Shown: piece by piece, positions 37,546 through 46,135 of the stretch
How positions within the stretch are numbered: position 1 is the first letter of the stretch
How the letters are laid out: every line of letters starts with the position of its first letter
Assembly: GCA_027310305.1 (NCBI GenBank)
Contig: DAIDBD010000107.1
Span: 1-64,000, forward strand
Source: Herminiimonas sp.
GTDB lineage: Bacteria > Pseudomonadota > Gammaproteobacteria > Burkholderiales > Burkholderiaceae_D
Direction: 5' to 3'
DNA length: 64,000 nucleotides
The notes under the pieces: model-generated
The model's database searches: none
Told to the model about the DNA's origin: nothing
The model's input: only the letters and a program-made list of their open reading frames with translations
Made by a program: the position numbers and the translations under genes

Positions 37546-38628
37546 CTACTTCTTACGCGTCAGCTTATGCGCTTTCAGAATGTCACGAGCCGACAGTTGT
37601 TTCCAGCCTTGCCTGGAGCGCATCAAATCTTTAAGCCTGAATAGGGCGAAGACCTTGAACGCGACCACGCCGAATAGCAATCCCAGTACAAGATATGAGA
37701 GTGGATTGTTAAACGAGAGCGCGGTGAGGCTGATGTGGGATGCGCCTCCAACATGCGCAATTATCATGGCCAGTGCTACCAAAGCGCTTGCGACGATCAG
37801 AAGATGGTTTTTCATCCTTGAATCAGGCGCGTGCTCGTTGCGGCCCATTCTGAATCCGGCAAATTCTTCGGCGCGGATGTTGTCTTTGTCTACACCCGCC
37901 TCCGAGAGTACTGCTTGCATGGCGCTGACCATCTCCGGCAGTCCGGCGACGTAATAAATCGGGGAGCGCAGGCCATCCACATGTTTTTCAAGCATGGCAC
38001 GATTGATGGACCCTGTTTCTCCCTGCCAGGCTTTGACCGATTTTTCCGGTTCGGTGACGGTGGCAATCAATTTGAATGAAGGGTTTTGCTCCGCCAGACT
38101 TTGCAGCTCATTCAAATACGGCGCGTCCTCCGGCCGCCGGCTGGAATAGAACAGAAACATCTTGTGCCGCAGCTTTCGCCGTATCGCGTCTTTGATCATC
38201 GAGTAGGCCGGAACGATGCCGATGCCTCCGACGATAAAAACCGCCGGCCGTGCTGCATCCTCATGCAGGACGAATGCCCCCCGCGGACTCTCGAGCAGTT
38301 TCTCGATCAGTACTGCTTCGCCGACTTTCATGCGGCTCAACACCCGCTTGAAGGCGGTGTCGCTCATCCTCATGGCGAACACCAGGTTCGGCTCGCCGGG
38401 GGTGCTTGCCATGGTGAAAAATCGCCTGTTGCCCTTCACGTCGGTTTCGGACGGATCAATGAGCGTCATTCTTACATGCTGACCGGCGCTAAAATGAAAT
38501 CCCTTCGGCTTCTCAAAAACGAATGCGCAGGTATCTTCGGCTATTTGTTCCTTACCCTTTAATTTGACTTCATAGGCCGCCAGCTGTTTTGCTGATGAAC
38601 CCATGTGCATTGCCGGACCATGTTTCAT
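37546..38628 (-). CDS. FAD/NAD(P)-binding oxidoreductase of ferredoxin-NADP reductase type with two C-terminal membrane helices
   Basis: The 360-residue protein has an FAD-binding barrel (residues about 20-115; GQHVRMTL and RFFTMAST are the FAD contacts) and an NAD(P) domain (VFIVGGIGIVPAYSMI, FYSSRRPEDAPYLNEL, YVAGLPEMV). From about residue 275 come two hydrophobic helices (HLLIVASALVALAMIIAHVG and YLVLGLLFGVVAFKVFALF) and a basic tail. The helices would anchor it to the inner membrane. The acceptor is unknown. It diverges from a TetR regulator, suggesting induction by a toxic or redox-active compound. Confidence 0.82.
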   Translation of the reverse strand: MKHGPAMHMGSSAKQLAAYEVKLKGKEQIAEDTCAFVFEKPKGFHFSAGQHVRMTLIDPSETDVKGNRRFFTMASTPGEPNLVFAMRMSDTAFKRVLSRMKVGEAVLIEKLLESPRGAFVLHEDAARPAVFIVGGIGIVPAYSMIKDAIRRKLRHKMFLFYSSRRPEDAPYLNELQSLAEQNPSFKLIATVTEPEKSVKAWQGETGSINRAMLEKHVDGLRSPIYYVAGLPEMVSAMQAVLSEAGVDKDNIRAEEFAGFRMGRNEHAPDSRMKNHLLIVASALVALAMIIAHVGGASHISLTALSFNNPLSYLVLGLLFGVVAFKVFALFRLKDLMRSRQGWKQLSARDILKAHKLTRKK

Positions 38629-38816
38629 GAATTAAACCCCTGCATAATTTTCGTCCATTTCGTTATGGGCGATAGTTTGAAAGCGGCCATTTGTTCATCG
38701 CCAGTGTAGGCTTGGAAAACGGCGGGTTGAAGAACAGCCAAGGCCGACGTGTACGATAGCGGACATCCGCGCACGTTTTGTCCGTCATCTTCCGCGCGGC
38801 TTCAGAGGAAATCACG

Positions 38817-39410
38817 ATGTTGACGGGAAAGCAGGTAAAAGACCGGCGAATTCAAAAGACGCAAAAGCTCTTGCGCGAGGCTCTGTTCTCCTTGATCCAC
38901 GAAAAGAACTACGACTCAATCGTCGTGAAAGACATTCTGGATCGCGCCAACGTTGGCAGATCAACCTTTTACACGCACTTCGGCGACAAGGATGAACTGC
39001 TTGTCAGCGGAATGCATGACATGCTTCGCTCGGTACAAGTGATGGAACTGCCGCCCTCGGCGAAGCCTTACGAACAGATTATCTGGTTCAGTCTTCCGGT
39101 CTTCGAGCAAATCAATCAGCATCGGCACGCCAGCGGGGCCAGGATCGGAATCCGGGGTCGAGCCATCATTCATGAGCACCTTCAAAAGATACTTGCCGAG
39201 CTGATCGCCGATGACGTCAAGAAGAACTTTCAAAATCGGCGGAAAACAACGCCCCCGATCTCATCCGATATTTTTGTCCAGTATGTAGCCTCGACGTTCA
39301 TTCTGGTTTTGAATTGGTGGGTGGAGAGCCAAAGCCCGCTTCCTCCCAATGGCGTCAACGACTTGTTTCGCGCGCTGATCCTGCCGACGCTGGCGGCGGC
39401 TTTTGAGTAA
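38817..39410 (+). CDS. TetR/AcrR-family transcriptional regulator
   Basis: The 197-residue regulator has the N-terminal TetR helix-turn-helix (QKLLREALFSLIHEKNYDSI, VVKDILDRANVGRSTFYTHF, GDKDELL). The ATG at 38817 has an AGAGGAAA ribosome site; the frame is open slightly upstream. It diverges from the membrane oxidoreductase gene across a 188-bp spacer and probably represses it, although that is inferred from arrangement only. Confidence 0.9.
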   Translation: MLTGKQVKDRRIQKTQKLLREALFSLIHEKNYDSIVVKDILDRANVGRSTFYTHFGDKDELLVSGMHDMLRSVQVMELPPSAKPYEQIIWFSLPVFEQINQHRHASGARIGIRGRAIIHEHLQKILAELIADDVKKNFQNRRKTTPPISSDIFVQYVASTFILVLNWWVESQSPLPPNGVNDLFRALILPTLAAAFE

Positions 39411-39533
39411 AAGCCCGGCAGCCGAATTCAGACTTCTTGCCGGCGGCTACATCGCCTGCGCAATTGCTCTGATACGGCGGCGCAGCCGTGCAGTTCGCGC
39501 AGAATCATTGATAACGGGTAGCCAATGTTCGTG

Positions 39534-39743
39534 TCATTCCTCAAGCCGGAAGCCGGCCTTGAGCGTGACCTGGAAATGCGCGACTTTGCCGTCGACGATA
39601 TGGCCGCGGGTTTCCGTCACTTCGAACCAGTCGAGATGCTTCACGGTTTGCGATGCCTTGCCGATCGCATTGCGTATCGCGTCGTCCGAACTGTCGGCCG
39701 ACGATCCCACCAGCTCGATGAGTTTGTAAATTTTATTGGACAT
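39534..39743 (-). CDS. Dodecin, flavin-binding
   Basis: This 69-residue protein has the dodecin pattern IYKLIELVGSSADSSDDAIR, the flavin-stacking tryptophan (Trp39 in LDWFEVTE) and the conserved glutamine in HFQVTLKAGF (Gln58). Dodecins form hollow dodecamers that store flavin or CoA. The ATG at 39743 is preferred over an upstream in-frame start at 39809. The 290-bp gap after it (39744-40033) shows nothing else. Confidence 0.93.
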   Translation of the reverse strand: MSNKIYKLIELVGSSADSSDDAIRNAIGKASQTVKHLDWFEVTETRGHIVDGKVAHFQVTLKAGFRLEE

Positions 39744-40033
39744 GATTGGCGCCTTTCGCGGTTGAGAAAAGGATGGAAGCGATCGGTCCGACAGCATTTG
39801 CATCGGCACCGCGTTCGAACCTGAAGATAAGACCCCGCAAAGACCGGCCGGTTCGCTGATCCGCGATTTACCCGCTCCCGTCGTATCTGCTCCTCTCTTG
39901 CCGATTGCGAATTCTCAACATTTCTTCGATTGATGATTTGATAATGTTTAAGTTCGCCATGACGACGCAGATCGACGACAAGGCGATTTGCCATGGCCAC
40001 AAATAAATCCAAAAGAGCAAGACATGAAAATGC

Positions 40034-40730
40034 ATGCATGCAAGGAAGCTTTGCACCGTGCCGTCGGTCACGGCGGTGATCGCGAGCCTGATCATTGCAG
40101 GATGCGGCGGAGACAATGGAAACCAGTCCGCGCCTCTGCCCATCCAGTCCGCCATGACGTGCGCGCAACTCAACGGCATGACGATTCCCGCCGCATCGAC
40201 CGGCTTGCCGACCACCGGAGCCACGGTCACCAGCACCCAGGTCGTTCCTGCAACTGGAACGGGGGCCGCGGCCGTCGGAGAATATTGCAAGGTGCTCGGC
40301 GATATCGATCCCGCGACGGCGACCCTGAACGGCGCGCCGGTACGCTGCGCCGGCGGCGTCGATACCGGTCACACCTGCCTGTCGGATGCGCAGATCGCCG
40401 CATTCAATGCCACCAATACGCCGCTGGTGCAGAACTTACAACCGCATCCGCAACGGCATGGGCGCGGCCAAGGTGGACGGCTTCGTGCGCTATTACGAAA
40501 TTCCCGGCCACGGCCATGCGGTAAGCCGCGTATTCAATGCCGCCTGGGATTCGGTTGCCGCGCTCGAAAACTGGGTCGAAAAAGGCATCGCCCCGCCGCT
40601 CCAGATCGTGGCCGACACCGCCGGCGTGCCGGGCCGCACCCATCCGCTATGCGCTTATCCGAACTGGCCGAAGTACAAAGGCTCCGGCGACATCAATTCG
40701 GCGCAGAGCTATACCTGCGCCACGCAATAA
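40034..40730 (+). pseudogene. Tannase/feruloyl-esterase-family protein, fragments joined by internal deletions
   Basis: Three pieces of one family are joined. First comes an N-terminus with a lipobox-like signal (LIIAGCGG) and CAQLNGMTIPAASTGLP up to YCKVLGDIDP. Next is a middle piece (PVRCAGGVDTGHTCLSDAQI). Last, in another frame, is the C-terminus (GMGAAKVDGFVRYYEIPGHG, then HPLCAYPNWPKYKGSGD and SAQSYTCAT). Intact relatives have about 550-600 residues; only about 230 codons remain. The catalytic serine region, expected between pieces one and two, is absent. The frame changes near 40430. It cannot be a working esterase. Confidence 0.8.
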
Positions 40731-40813
40731 CCGCAAGCGGGATCGGGCGCCGGTCCGATCCGCAGCCGGGCATTTTCTTGCTGCCTGTTTGAGAACGCTG
40801 AAAATGCCGGCTG

Positions 40814-41629
40814 CTACTGCGTACTTGCCAGCCAGAGGTTCGCCGCACGCTCGAAAATATCGGTTTGCATCTTGAAGAACCTGCCGGATTCCGGTTGCCA
40901 TGCGTAGCGATTGACGGCAATCCGCAACGGCTCGATTTCAAGCAGATTGAAAGAGTTCGCTTCCTCGCGTTCGCGGGTGGAGGTGGCGGTTCCGGCCTGT
41001 ACCACCAGCGCCGAATAATCGGTGATTTGATAACGCGACGCCGTATCGCCGGCGTGACTTGCATGCAAGTGGCCCGCCAGCAGCAGGTCGGTGCCGCAAC
41101 GCGCGAACATGCTCATTGCCATTTCCGCGCGTCGGACCAGCTCGCGTTCGTGATAGGCGCCGGGCAGATCGAATGGATGGTGGGTGACGATGATCTTCGT
41201 CAGATGCGGCGCCAGGCCGCAAAGCTGTTCGCGTACCCGGGCGATCTGCCGCGCGTTGATGCGGCCGCCCTTGAACGTCAGCGAGCGCGCCGTATTGATG
41301 CCGATGACGGCGATCTCGTCGTCGATGAATGACGGGGCGAGATCGTCGGTGATGTAACGGCGGTATTTGTTCAGCGGTCGAAAAAAACGGCTGAACACAT
41401 CATGCAGCGGTACGTCGTGGTTTCCCGGAACGATGATTTGCGGCGATGGCAGCGCATCGAGAAATCGGCGCGCTTCCTTGAACTCGGCGCTACGGGCGCG
41501 TTGCGTCAAGTCGCCCGACACCACCACGACGTTCGGCTGGAGCGCCGTAACCGTTTCAATCAGCGGTGCGAGCAGCGCCGGATTGACGCGTCCGAAATGG
41601 AGATCGGAAAGATGGACGACGGTGCGCAT
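40814..41629 (-). CDS. Calcineurin-like metallophosphoesterase
   Basis: The 271-residue product has the full metal-site set: LSDLHFGR, VVSGDLT, VPGNHDV, VTHHPFDL and LAGHLHASH. It resembles the CpdA/Icc-type phosphodiesterase family, but the substrate is not defined. It is the last of three overlapping leftward genes; its ATG overlaps the preceding lipid-kinase stop by 1 nt, so translation is probably coupled. Confidence 0.88.
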   Translation of the reverse strand: MRTVVHLSDLHFGRVNPALLAPLIETVTALQPNVVVVSGDLTQRARSAEFKEARRFLDALPSPQIIVPGNHDVPLHDVFSRFFRPLNKYRRYITDDLAPSFIDDEIAVIGINTARSLTFKGGRINARQIARVREQLCGLAPHLTKIIVTHHPFDLPGAYHERELVRRAEMAMSMFARCGTDLLLAGHLHASHAGDTASRYQITDYSALVVQAGTATSTREREEANSFNLLEIEPLRIAVNRYAWQPESGRFFKMQTDIFERAANLWLASTQ

Positions 41630-42579
41630 CAGACTGTCCCTGGATCGGCGGCGGAATCCTCGTCAGGCACGATGACCTGCAACGCGCCGGCGCGGATTTT
41701 GTAATGGAGGGGCGTATTCATGACGGTCACTTCTCCGTCGGTTGCCACCCGCAGCCGCCGGTGCCGCGACTCGATGCGCATTTCCGTCGTTCTCAATGCA
41801 TTGAAGTCCTTGACCTGATCGAGCCGCCCGAACAGCGCATGCATGGCAAGCCGCAGCAAACCCCATCGGCCGGTGCGCTGGGCGACATACACGCTCAGCA
41901 TTCCTCGATCCAGCGCGGCACGTTCGCCGATCCGGAATCCTTCCATCAGATATTCATTGTTGCCGATGAAGACGAAAGGCGTCTTCCACATGCGCCCGGC
42001 GCCGTTCACTGACGGCCTCTCTTTGTTCGATGCCATTTCCATATGAACATGAAGAAACGGATAGGCGCGCAGCGTTGCCAGCGTAGCCCAGCCGAACGAG
42101 AGCCACTTGCCGCGGCCCAGCCGGCGTTGCTGCTTTTCCCGTTCGCGAACGATATCGGGATAAATCCCGAGGCTGGAATTGTTGAGGAAGATACGCTGGT
42201 TCACTTCGCCGACATCGATGCGTTTGACGTTTCCATGCACGATCGCGCGTACCGCGGCATCGAGCTCGGCCGGCACACCCATGTCCTTGGCGAAATGATT
42301 GAGTGTGCCAAGCGGCAGCACGCCCAATGGCATGCCGGTCCCGACCAGCATCGATGCGACCGCGCTGATCGTTCCATCCCCTCCTCCGGCAACCACGGCA
42401 TCCGGACGTTGAGCAACCGCGGCCCTGGCGCTGCCGATGATTTCATTCCCGCCATGCGCCAGCACGATCTCCGCGGCAGCGCCGTTCGCGGCAAAAATAG
42501 CCGTCAGCTTGTCCGCCAATGCGCTTTCATGCCCGGTGCCGGCGGCAGCATTGATGATCACGATGAATGTCGACCGCAT
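41629..42579 (-). CDS. Diacylglycerol kinase-family lipid kinase (YegS/DgkB type)
   Basis: The 316-residue cytoplasmic kinase has the nucleotide motif VAGGGDGTISAVASML and the following LGVLPLGTLNHFAKDM, both typical of the DAGK catalytic domain. The C-terminal beta-sandwich with TDGEV is present. It phosphorylates a lipid such as diacylglycerol. The neighbouring PAP2 phosphatase (3-nt gap) does the reverse type of reaction, so the group may adjust membrane lipids. Confidence 0.88.
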   Translation of the reverse strand: MRSTFIVIINAAAGTGHESALADKLTAIFAANGAAAEIVLAHGGNEIIGSARAAVAQRPDAVVAGGGDGTISAVASMLVGTGMPLGVLPLGTLNHFAKDMGVPAELDAAVRAIVHGNVKRIDVGEVNQRIFLNNSSLGIYPDIVREREKQQRRLGRGKWLSFGWATLATLRAYPFLHVHMEMASNKERPSVNGAGRMWKTPFVFIGNNEYLMEGFRIGERAALDRGMLSVYVAQRTGRWGLLRLAMHALFGRLDQVKDFNALRTTEMRIESRHRRLRVATDGEVTVMNTPLHYKIRAGALQVIVPDEDSAADPGTV

Positions 42580-42582
42580 CGG

Positions 42583-43407
42583 TCAGCGCAACCCGTATCG
42601 CGCAATCCGCCGGTGGCGCATGCCGCCGACCGCGGTCAGGCAAATCGCCAGCCACGCGATCGCTTCGGCGCAGCCCGCCAGCACATCGCTCAGGTAATGC
42701 ACGCCGAGATACACGCGGCTGAAGGCCACCGCGGCAACAAGCAAGACAGCGCACACGACAATGGCTGACCGGGCATGCCACGAGCGTATCCGGGCAACCA
42801 GATACGCCGCGAGGATGCCGTAAAAAAGCGTGGTGCCCGCCGCATGTCCGCTTGGAAAACTATAGGTGGCCAGCGTAAGGAGCGGATTGTCGAAACTGGG
42901 CCTGGCACGGTGAAATGCAAATTTCATCGCGGTGTTCAGCAGCATGCCGCCAGGTACGGTGATCGCCAGCGCAAGCAGCCAGTACCAGCTCTTTTTTCGC
43001 GCAAGATAAAGCGCGAAAAGGAAAGTCGCGATGCTGATGCCCGCCACTCCGTGCATATGGGTCACGGCAAGCATGACGGTTGTCAGTTGCGGAACGGCGT
43101 GCGCGTTGAACCAGTTTGCAATCTGCACATCGAGTATCGTTATTTCATCTTTGGTGACCACGTCTTCGGCGATGCTGCCGAACAGCCACGCGGCGCCGAT
43201 GAGCGTCAGAACACCCAGGGTCAGATGCAAACCCAAATAGCTTTCCGGCGATAGCCGGGCCTTGATGAATCCCTTGAACAGGGCAAGCCGATGGTTCAAT
43301 GGAATGCGCCGTTGCTTGCGGCAAGGATGAATAAGAGATTGCGGTGCGTGCGTGTTTTCACATGGGCCTCGTTCGAGCGCTGTACGTACCGTGCTTATTG
43401 TACGCAT
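42583..43407 (-). CDS. PAP2-family membrane phosphatase
   Basis: This 274-residue inner-membrane protein has about six helices. The three phosphatase motifs are KFAFHRARP, YSFPSGHAAGTT and SRVYLGVHYLSDVLAG. It probably removes phosphate from phosphatidate, undecaprenyl diphosphate or a similar lipid. The first 35 residues are polar and weakly coding, so the real start may lie downstream of 43407. It leads the operon with the lipid kinase and metallophosphoesterase. Confidence 0.88.
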   Translation of the reverse strand: MRTISTVRTALERGPCENTHAPQSLIHPCRKQRRIPLNHRLALFKGFIKARLSPESYLGLHLTLGVLTLIGAAWLFGSIAEDVVTKDEITILDVQIANWFNAHAVPQLTTVMLAVTHMHGVAGISIATFLFALYLARKKSWYWLLALAITVPGGMLLNTAMKFAFHRARPSFDNPLLTLATYSFPSGHAAGTTLFYGILAAYLVARIRSWHARSAIVVCAVLLVAAVAFSRVYLGVHYLSDVLAGCAEAIAWLAICLTAVGGMRHRRIARYGLR

Positions 43408-43585
43408 TGGGCAGGATATTCTGACCGATCGTTCAAACTTTGATCGGCCGCGCCGCGGATTGGTTGATCCTTGTCAACGTCATGCGGCAGCGTCAAGGAA
43501 CAAGAAAAAACGGCTGCCGCATAAAGGAGAGGGAGTCCGTATCTGCAACTGATGTGACGCATGTCCTTGATGACGGAAGGCATGG

Positions 43586-43656
43586 TCCACGAAAGACACG
43601 AAAATCACGAAAAAAACAGATAAGGAGTGTTATGAATCTTTCGTGTCTTTCGTGGA
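43586..43656. repeat. Palindromic repeat, 18-bp perfect arms
   Basis: TCCACGAAAGACACGAAA (43586-43603) and its exact complement (43639-43656) enclose a 35-nt AT-rich loop. It lies in the 291-bp gap between the PAP2 gene and the GntR gene, both leftward. No T-run follows, so it is not a simple terminator. The arm sequence is of a type seen repeatedly in unrelated bacterial genomes. Confidence 0.85.
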
Positions 43657-43698
43657 TCAATGCGCAACATAAGTTTGTAATGGTGCCGACGGCCCCGA

Positions 43699-44373
43699 TT
43701 ACGCCGACTTGGCCGACAACTGCTGCAACGATGCGATCAGATCCGCGAATCGCTCGCCCTGGATCATGATGTGATCGCGCAAAAGCTCGGCGGTCAGTTC
43801 GCCATCCCCGGCAACGATGGCTTGCACAACCTGCTCATGTTCGGCGTAAGAGTTCGCCAACCTGTCGCGCATGCGCAACTGCAGGCGGCGATACGGCCGC
43901 AGCCTGCGATGCAGGCTTCTGGCCTGCTCGGTTAGAAAAGCGTTGTGGCTGCCGTCATAGATCGCATCATGAAATAACTCGTTCTTGTAAAAGTAGGCAT
44001 CCGGTTCGCGCGCATCGCAGGCAGCCTTGCAGGCCTGATGCGCCGCCATCAGGCTTGCATGCTCGGCCGACGACATCCTGCGTGACGCCAGGCGTCCGCA
44101 CATTGCTTCGAGCTCCGCCATCACTTCGAACATTTCGACCAGCTTCTGCGGGCCGATCTCCGCCACGATCGCGCCGCGCCGCGGGCGAATCTCGATGATG
44201 CCCATCGATGCCAGCTGGATCAGCGCTTCGCGGATCGGCGTACGCGACACGCCGAATTCCTTCGCCAGTTCGGTTTCATCCAGATGCTGTCCCGGTTGCA
44301 GCTTGCCGACCGCAATCATTTCTTCAATTGCTTCGCGCAGGGTTTCTGAACGGTTTTTCATTCCAGGCTGCAT
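43699..44373 (-). CDS. GntR/FadR-family regulator, probable regulator of malonate genes
   Basis: The 224-residue protein has a winged-helix domain (AVGKLQPGQHLDETELAKEF, GVSRTPIREALIQLASMGII) and an FCD effector domain, in which ELEAMCGRLA, YFYKNELFHDAIYD and HEQVVQAIVAGD give the metal/ligand residues. It diverges from the TRAP-mdc operon with a 185-bp spacer. The GntR regulator MatR controls malonate genes in rhizobia, so a malonate-responsive repressor is likely by analogy. Confidence 0.88.
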   Translation of the reverse strand: MQPGMKNRSETLREAIEEMIAVGKLQPGQHLDETELAKEFGVSRTPIREALIQLASMGIIEIRPRRGAIVAEIGPQKLVEMFEVMAELEAMCGRLASRRMSSAEHASLMAAHQACKAACDAREPDAYFYKNELFHDAIYDGSHNAFLTEQARSLHRRLRPYRRLQLRMRDRLANSYAEHEQVVQAIVAGDGELTAELLRDHIMIQGERFADLIASLQQLSAKSA

Positions 44374-44421
44374 AGGGCCCTCTCATGTATGGACAAAATC
44401 ATTATAAAACCTATTTAATGC

Positions 44422-44458
44422 TTGACAATGCATTTATTAAATATATTCTTGCATACAT
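44422..44458 (+). promoter_or_regulatory. Candidate promoter and operator of dctP-mdc operon
   Basis: TTGACA (44422-44427), a 16-nt spacer and TATTCT (44444-44449) form a plausible sigma-70 promoter in AT-rich DNA. TTGCATACAT (44449-44458) overlaps the expected start point and resembles the palindromic TTGTATACAA site described for the MatR-type GntR regulator (8 of 10 in either orientation). The assignment is by inspection only. Confidence 0.45.
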
Positions 44459-44558
44459 AAAAACAAGAAACGCATATTTTCAGGGAACCACGTCTTTAAG
44501 TAGTGATAAAGTATCCGTGCAGCACACTATAAAGTTTATCCATTTACTAGGAGGAGTC

Positions 44559-45581
44559 ATGTCTTTACTGAAACGAAGAGCCATTCTGGGTGCCATCGCA
44601 GCCAGCCCGCTGTTGTCCCTGCAATCGACTTGGGCACAGCAAAATACCACGCTGAAGATTTCCCACCAGTTTCCCGGCGGGACCATGACGGAAGGCGACT
44701 TCCGGGACCGGTTGTGCCGGATGTTTGCGGCGGAAGTCGACAAGCGCACCAAGGGCGGTCTCAAATTCGAGATTTATCCGGGCGCTTCGCTGATGAAGAT
44801 CAACGCGCAGATTTCGTCGATGCGCAAAGGCGCGCTCGATCTGTCGCTCGTGCCGCTATCCTACGCGGGCGGCGAGATGCCGGAAGTCAATATCGGATTG
44901 ATGCCGGGCCTGGTGACTTCGTACGAGCAGGGCTACGGCTGGAAAAATGCCGAAGTCGGCAAGGAGCTCAATAAGTTTTTGCTGGAAAAAGGCATTGTCG
45001 TCGTCAGCTGGATCTGGCAGGCCGGCGGCGTCGCGTCGCGCGGCAAAGCGATTGTGGAACCGGAAGATGCGAAAGGGCTGAAAATCCGCGGCGGTTCGCG
45101 CGAGATGGACATGATGCTGAAAGCGGCCGGCGCAGCCGTGGTAACCGGACCGACCAATGAAATTTATGCAGGCATGCAAACCGGCGCGATGGATGCCGCG
45201 CTGACTTCATCGACCTCGCTGATTTCGTTCCGGCTGGAAGAAGTGTCGAAGAGCCTGACGACCGGCCGTACCGGTTCTTACTGGTTCATGTTCGAACCGC
45301 TGCTGATGTCCAAGGCGATTTTCGACAAGCTCGGCAAGGAGCATCAGGCCGCAATCATGGCGGTGGGCGCGGAGATGGAACAATTCGCCCGCAAATCCGC
45401 GCAGACGGATGATGAACTGGTGGCCGCGGTGTATAAAAAGGTCGGCGCCAACGTGGTCGACATGAACGCCGCGACGCTCAAGAAATGGCAGACCATCGCA
45501 CGCGCAACCGCATGGAAAGACTATGCCGCGCGCAATGAGAATTGCGCAAAACTTCTGAAACTGGCGGAGAAAACCTTGTGA
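44559..45581 (+). CDS. dctP: TRAP transporter substrate-binding protein DctP
   Basis: The 340-residue periplasmic protein begins MSLLKRRAILGAIAASPLLS with a signal cleaved after STWAQ. The mature part has TRAP family features: KISHQFPGGTMTEGDFRDRL, FEIYPGASLMKINAQISSMR and KGLKIRGGSREMDMML, with the substrate-clamping arginine in the last. The start at 44559 follows GGAGGAG. Because the mdc genes follow directly, the substrate is probably malonate. Confidence 0.92.
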   Translation: MSLLKRRAILGAIAASPLLSLQSTWAQQNTTLKISHQFPGGTMTEGDFRDRLCRMFAAEVDKRTKGGLKFEIYPGASLMKINAQISSMRKGALDLSLVPLSYAGGEMPEVNIGLMPGLVTSYEQGYGWKNAEVGKELNKFLLEKGIVVVSWIWQAGGVASRGKAIVEPEDAKGLKIRGGSREMDMMLKAAGAAVVTGPTNEIYAGMQTGAMDAALTSSTSLISFRLEEVSKSLTTGRTGSYWFMFEPLLMSKAIFDKLGKEHQAAIMAVGAEMEQFARKSAQTDDELVAAVYKKVGANVVDMNAATLKKWQTIARATAWKDYAARNENCAKLLKLAEKTL

Positions 45582-46135
45582 GCCACGGGTTTGACCTGGA
45601 GCCGGCGAAGGGGCCGGCCGTACCGGACAATCCGGCCGTGGCCGGCTTGTCCGGGCTGCTCGACCGGATAAACAAAGTGCTGCTGGGACTGTCGATGGCG
45701 GCGATGGTACTGACATCGCTGGTTCTTACCTACTCAGTCGTCGCCCGGTACTTTTTCAAGTCGCCGACCGACTGGCAGGATGAAGCATCGGTGTTCATGC
45801 TGGTCGGCGTGACCTTTTTCAGCACGGCTTATGTGCAGTCGTATCGCGGCCATATCGGCATCGAGGCGCTGGCGTCGATATTGCCCGATTCGGTCAATGC
45901 GGTGCGGCTGTTTTTGGTCGATGCGATTTCCTTCCTGTTTTGCGCATTCTTTTCATGGAAATCGTGGACGCTGTTCCATGAAGCCCTGGTAGACGGCCAA
46001 ACCACCTCCTCCACTTTCGCGCCGCCGCTCTGGATACCGTATTCGATGATGGCAGCCGGCATCACGTTGCTGGCAGTACAACTGCTGGTGCAGACATTGG
46101 CGCGCACCACGAATCGCAGAGGACATAATGAGTGA
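45578..46135 (+). CDS. dctQ: TRAP transporter small permease DctQ
   Basis: The roughly 185-residue inner-membrane protein has four helices (from about residue 30) with the pattern VVARYFFKSPTDWQDEASVF typical of DctQ. The start is best placed at GTG 45578 overlapping the dctP stop; a TTG slightly upstream is possible. Its end overlaps the dctM start by 8 nt. It forms the membrane complex with DctM. Confidence 0.88.
   Translation: MSHGFDLEPAKGPAVPDNPAVAGLSGLLDRINKVLLGLSMAAMVLTSLVLTYSVVARYFFKSPTDWQDEASVFMLVGVTFFSTAYVQSYRGHIGIEALASILPDSVNAVRLFLVDAISFLFCAFFSWKSWTLFHEALVDGQTTSSTFAPPLWIPYSMMAAGITLLAVQLLVQTLARTTNRRGHNE

Noticed and set aside
42043..42768. 241-codon open frame opposite the lipid kinase and PAP2 genes
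   Set aside because: Antisense to two well-supported genes and of unusual composition.
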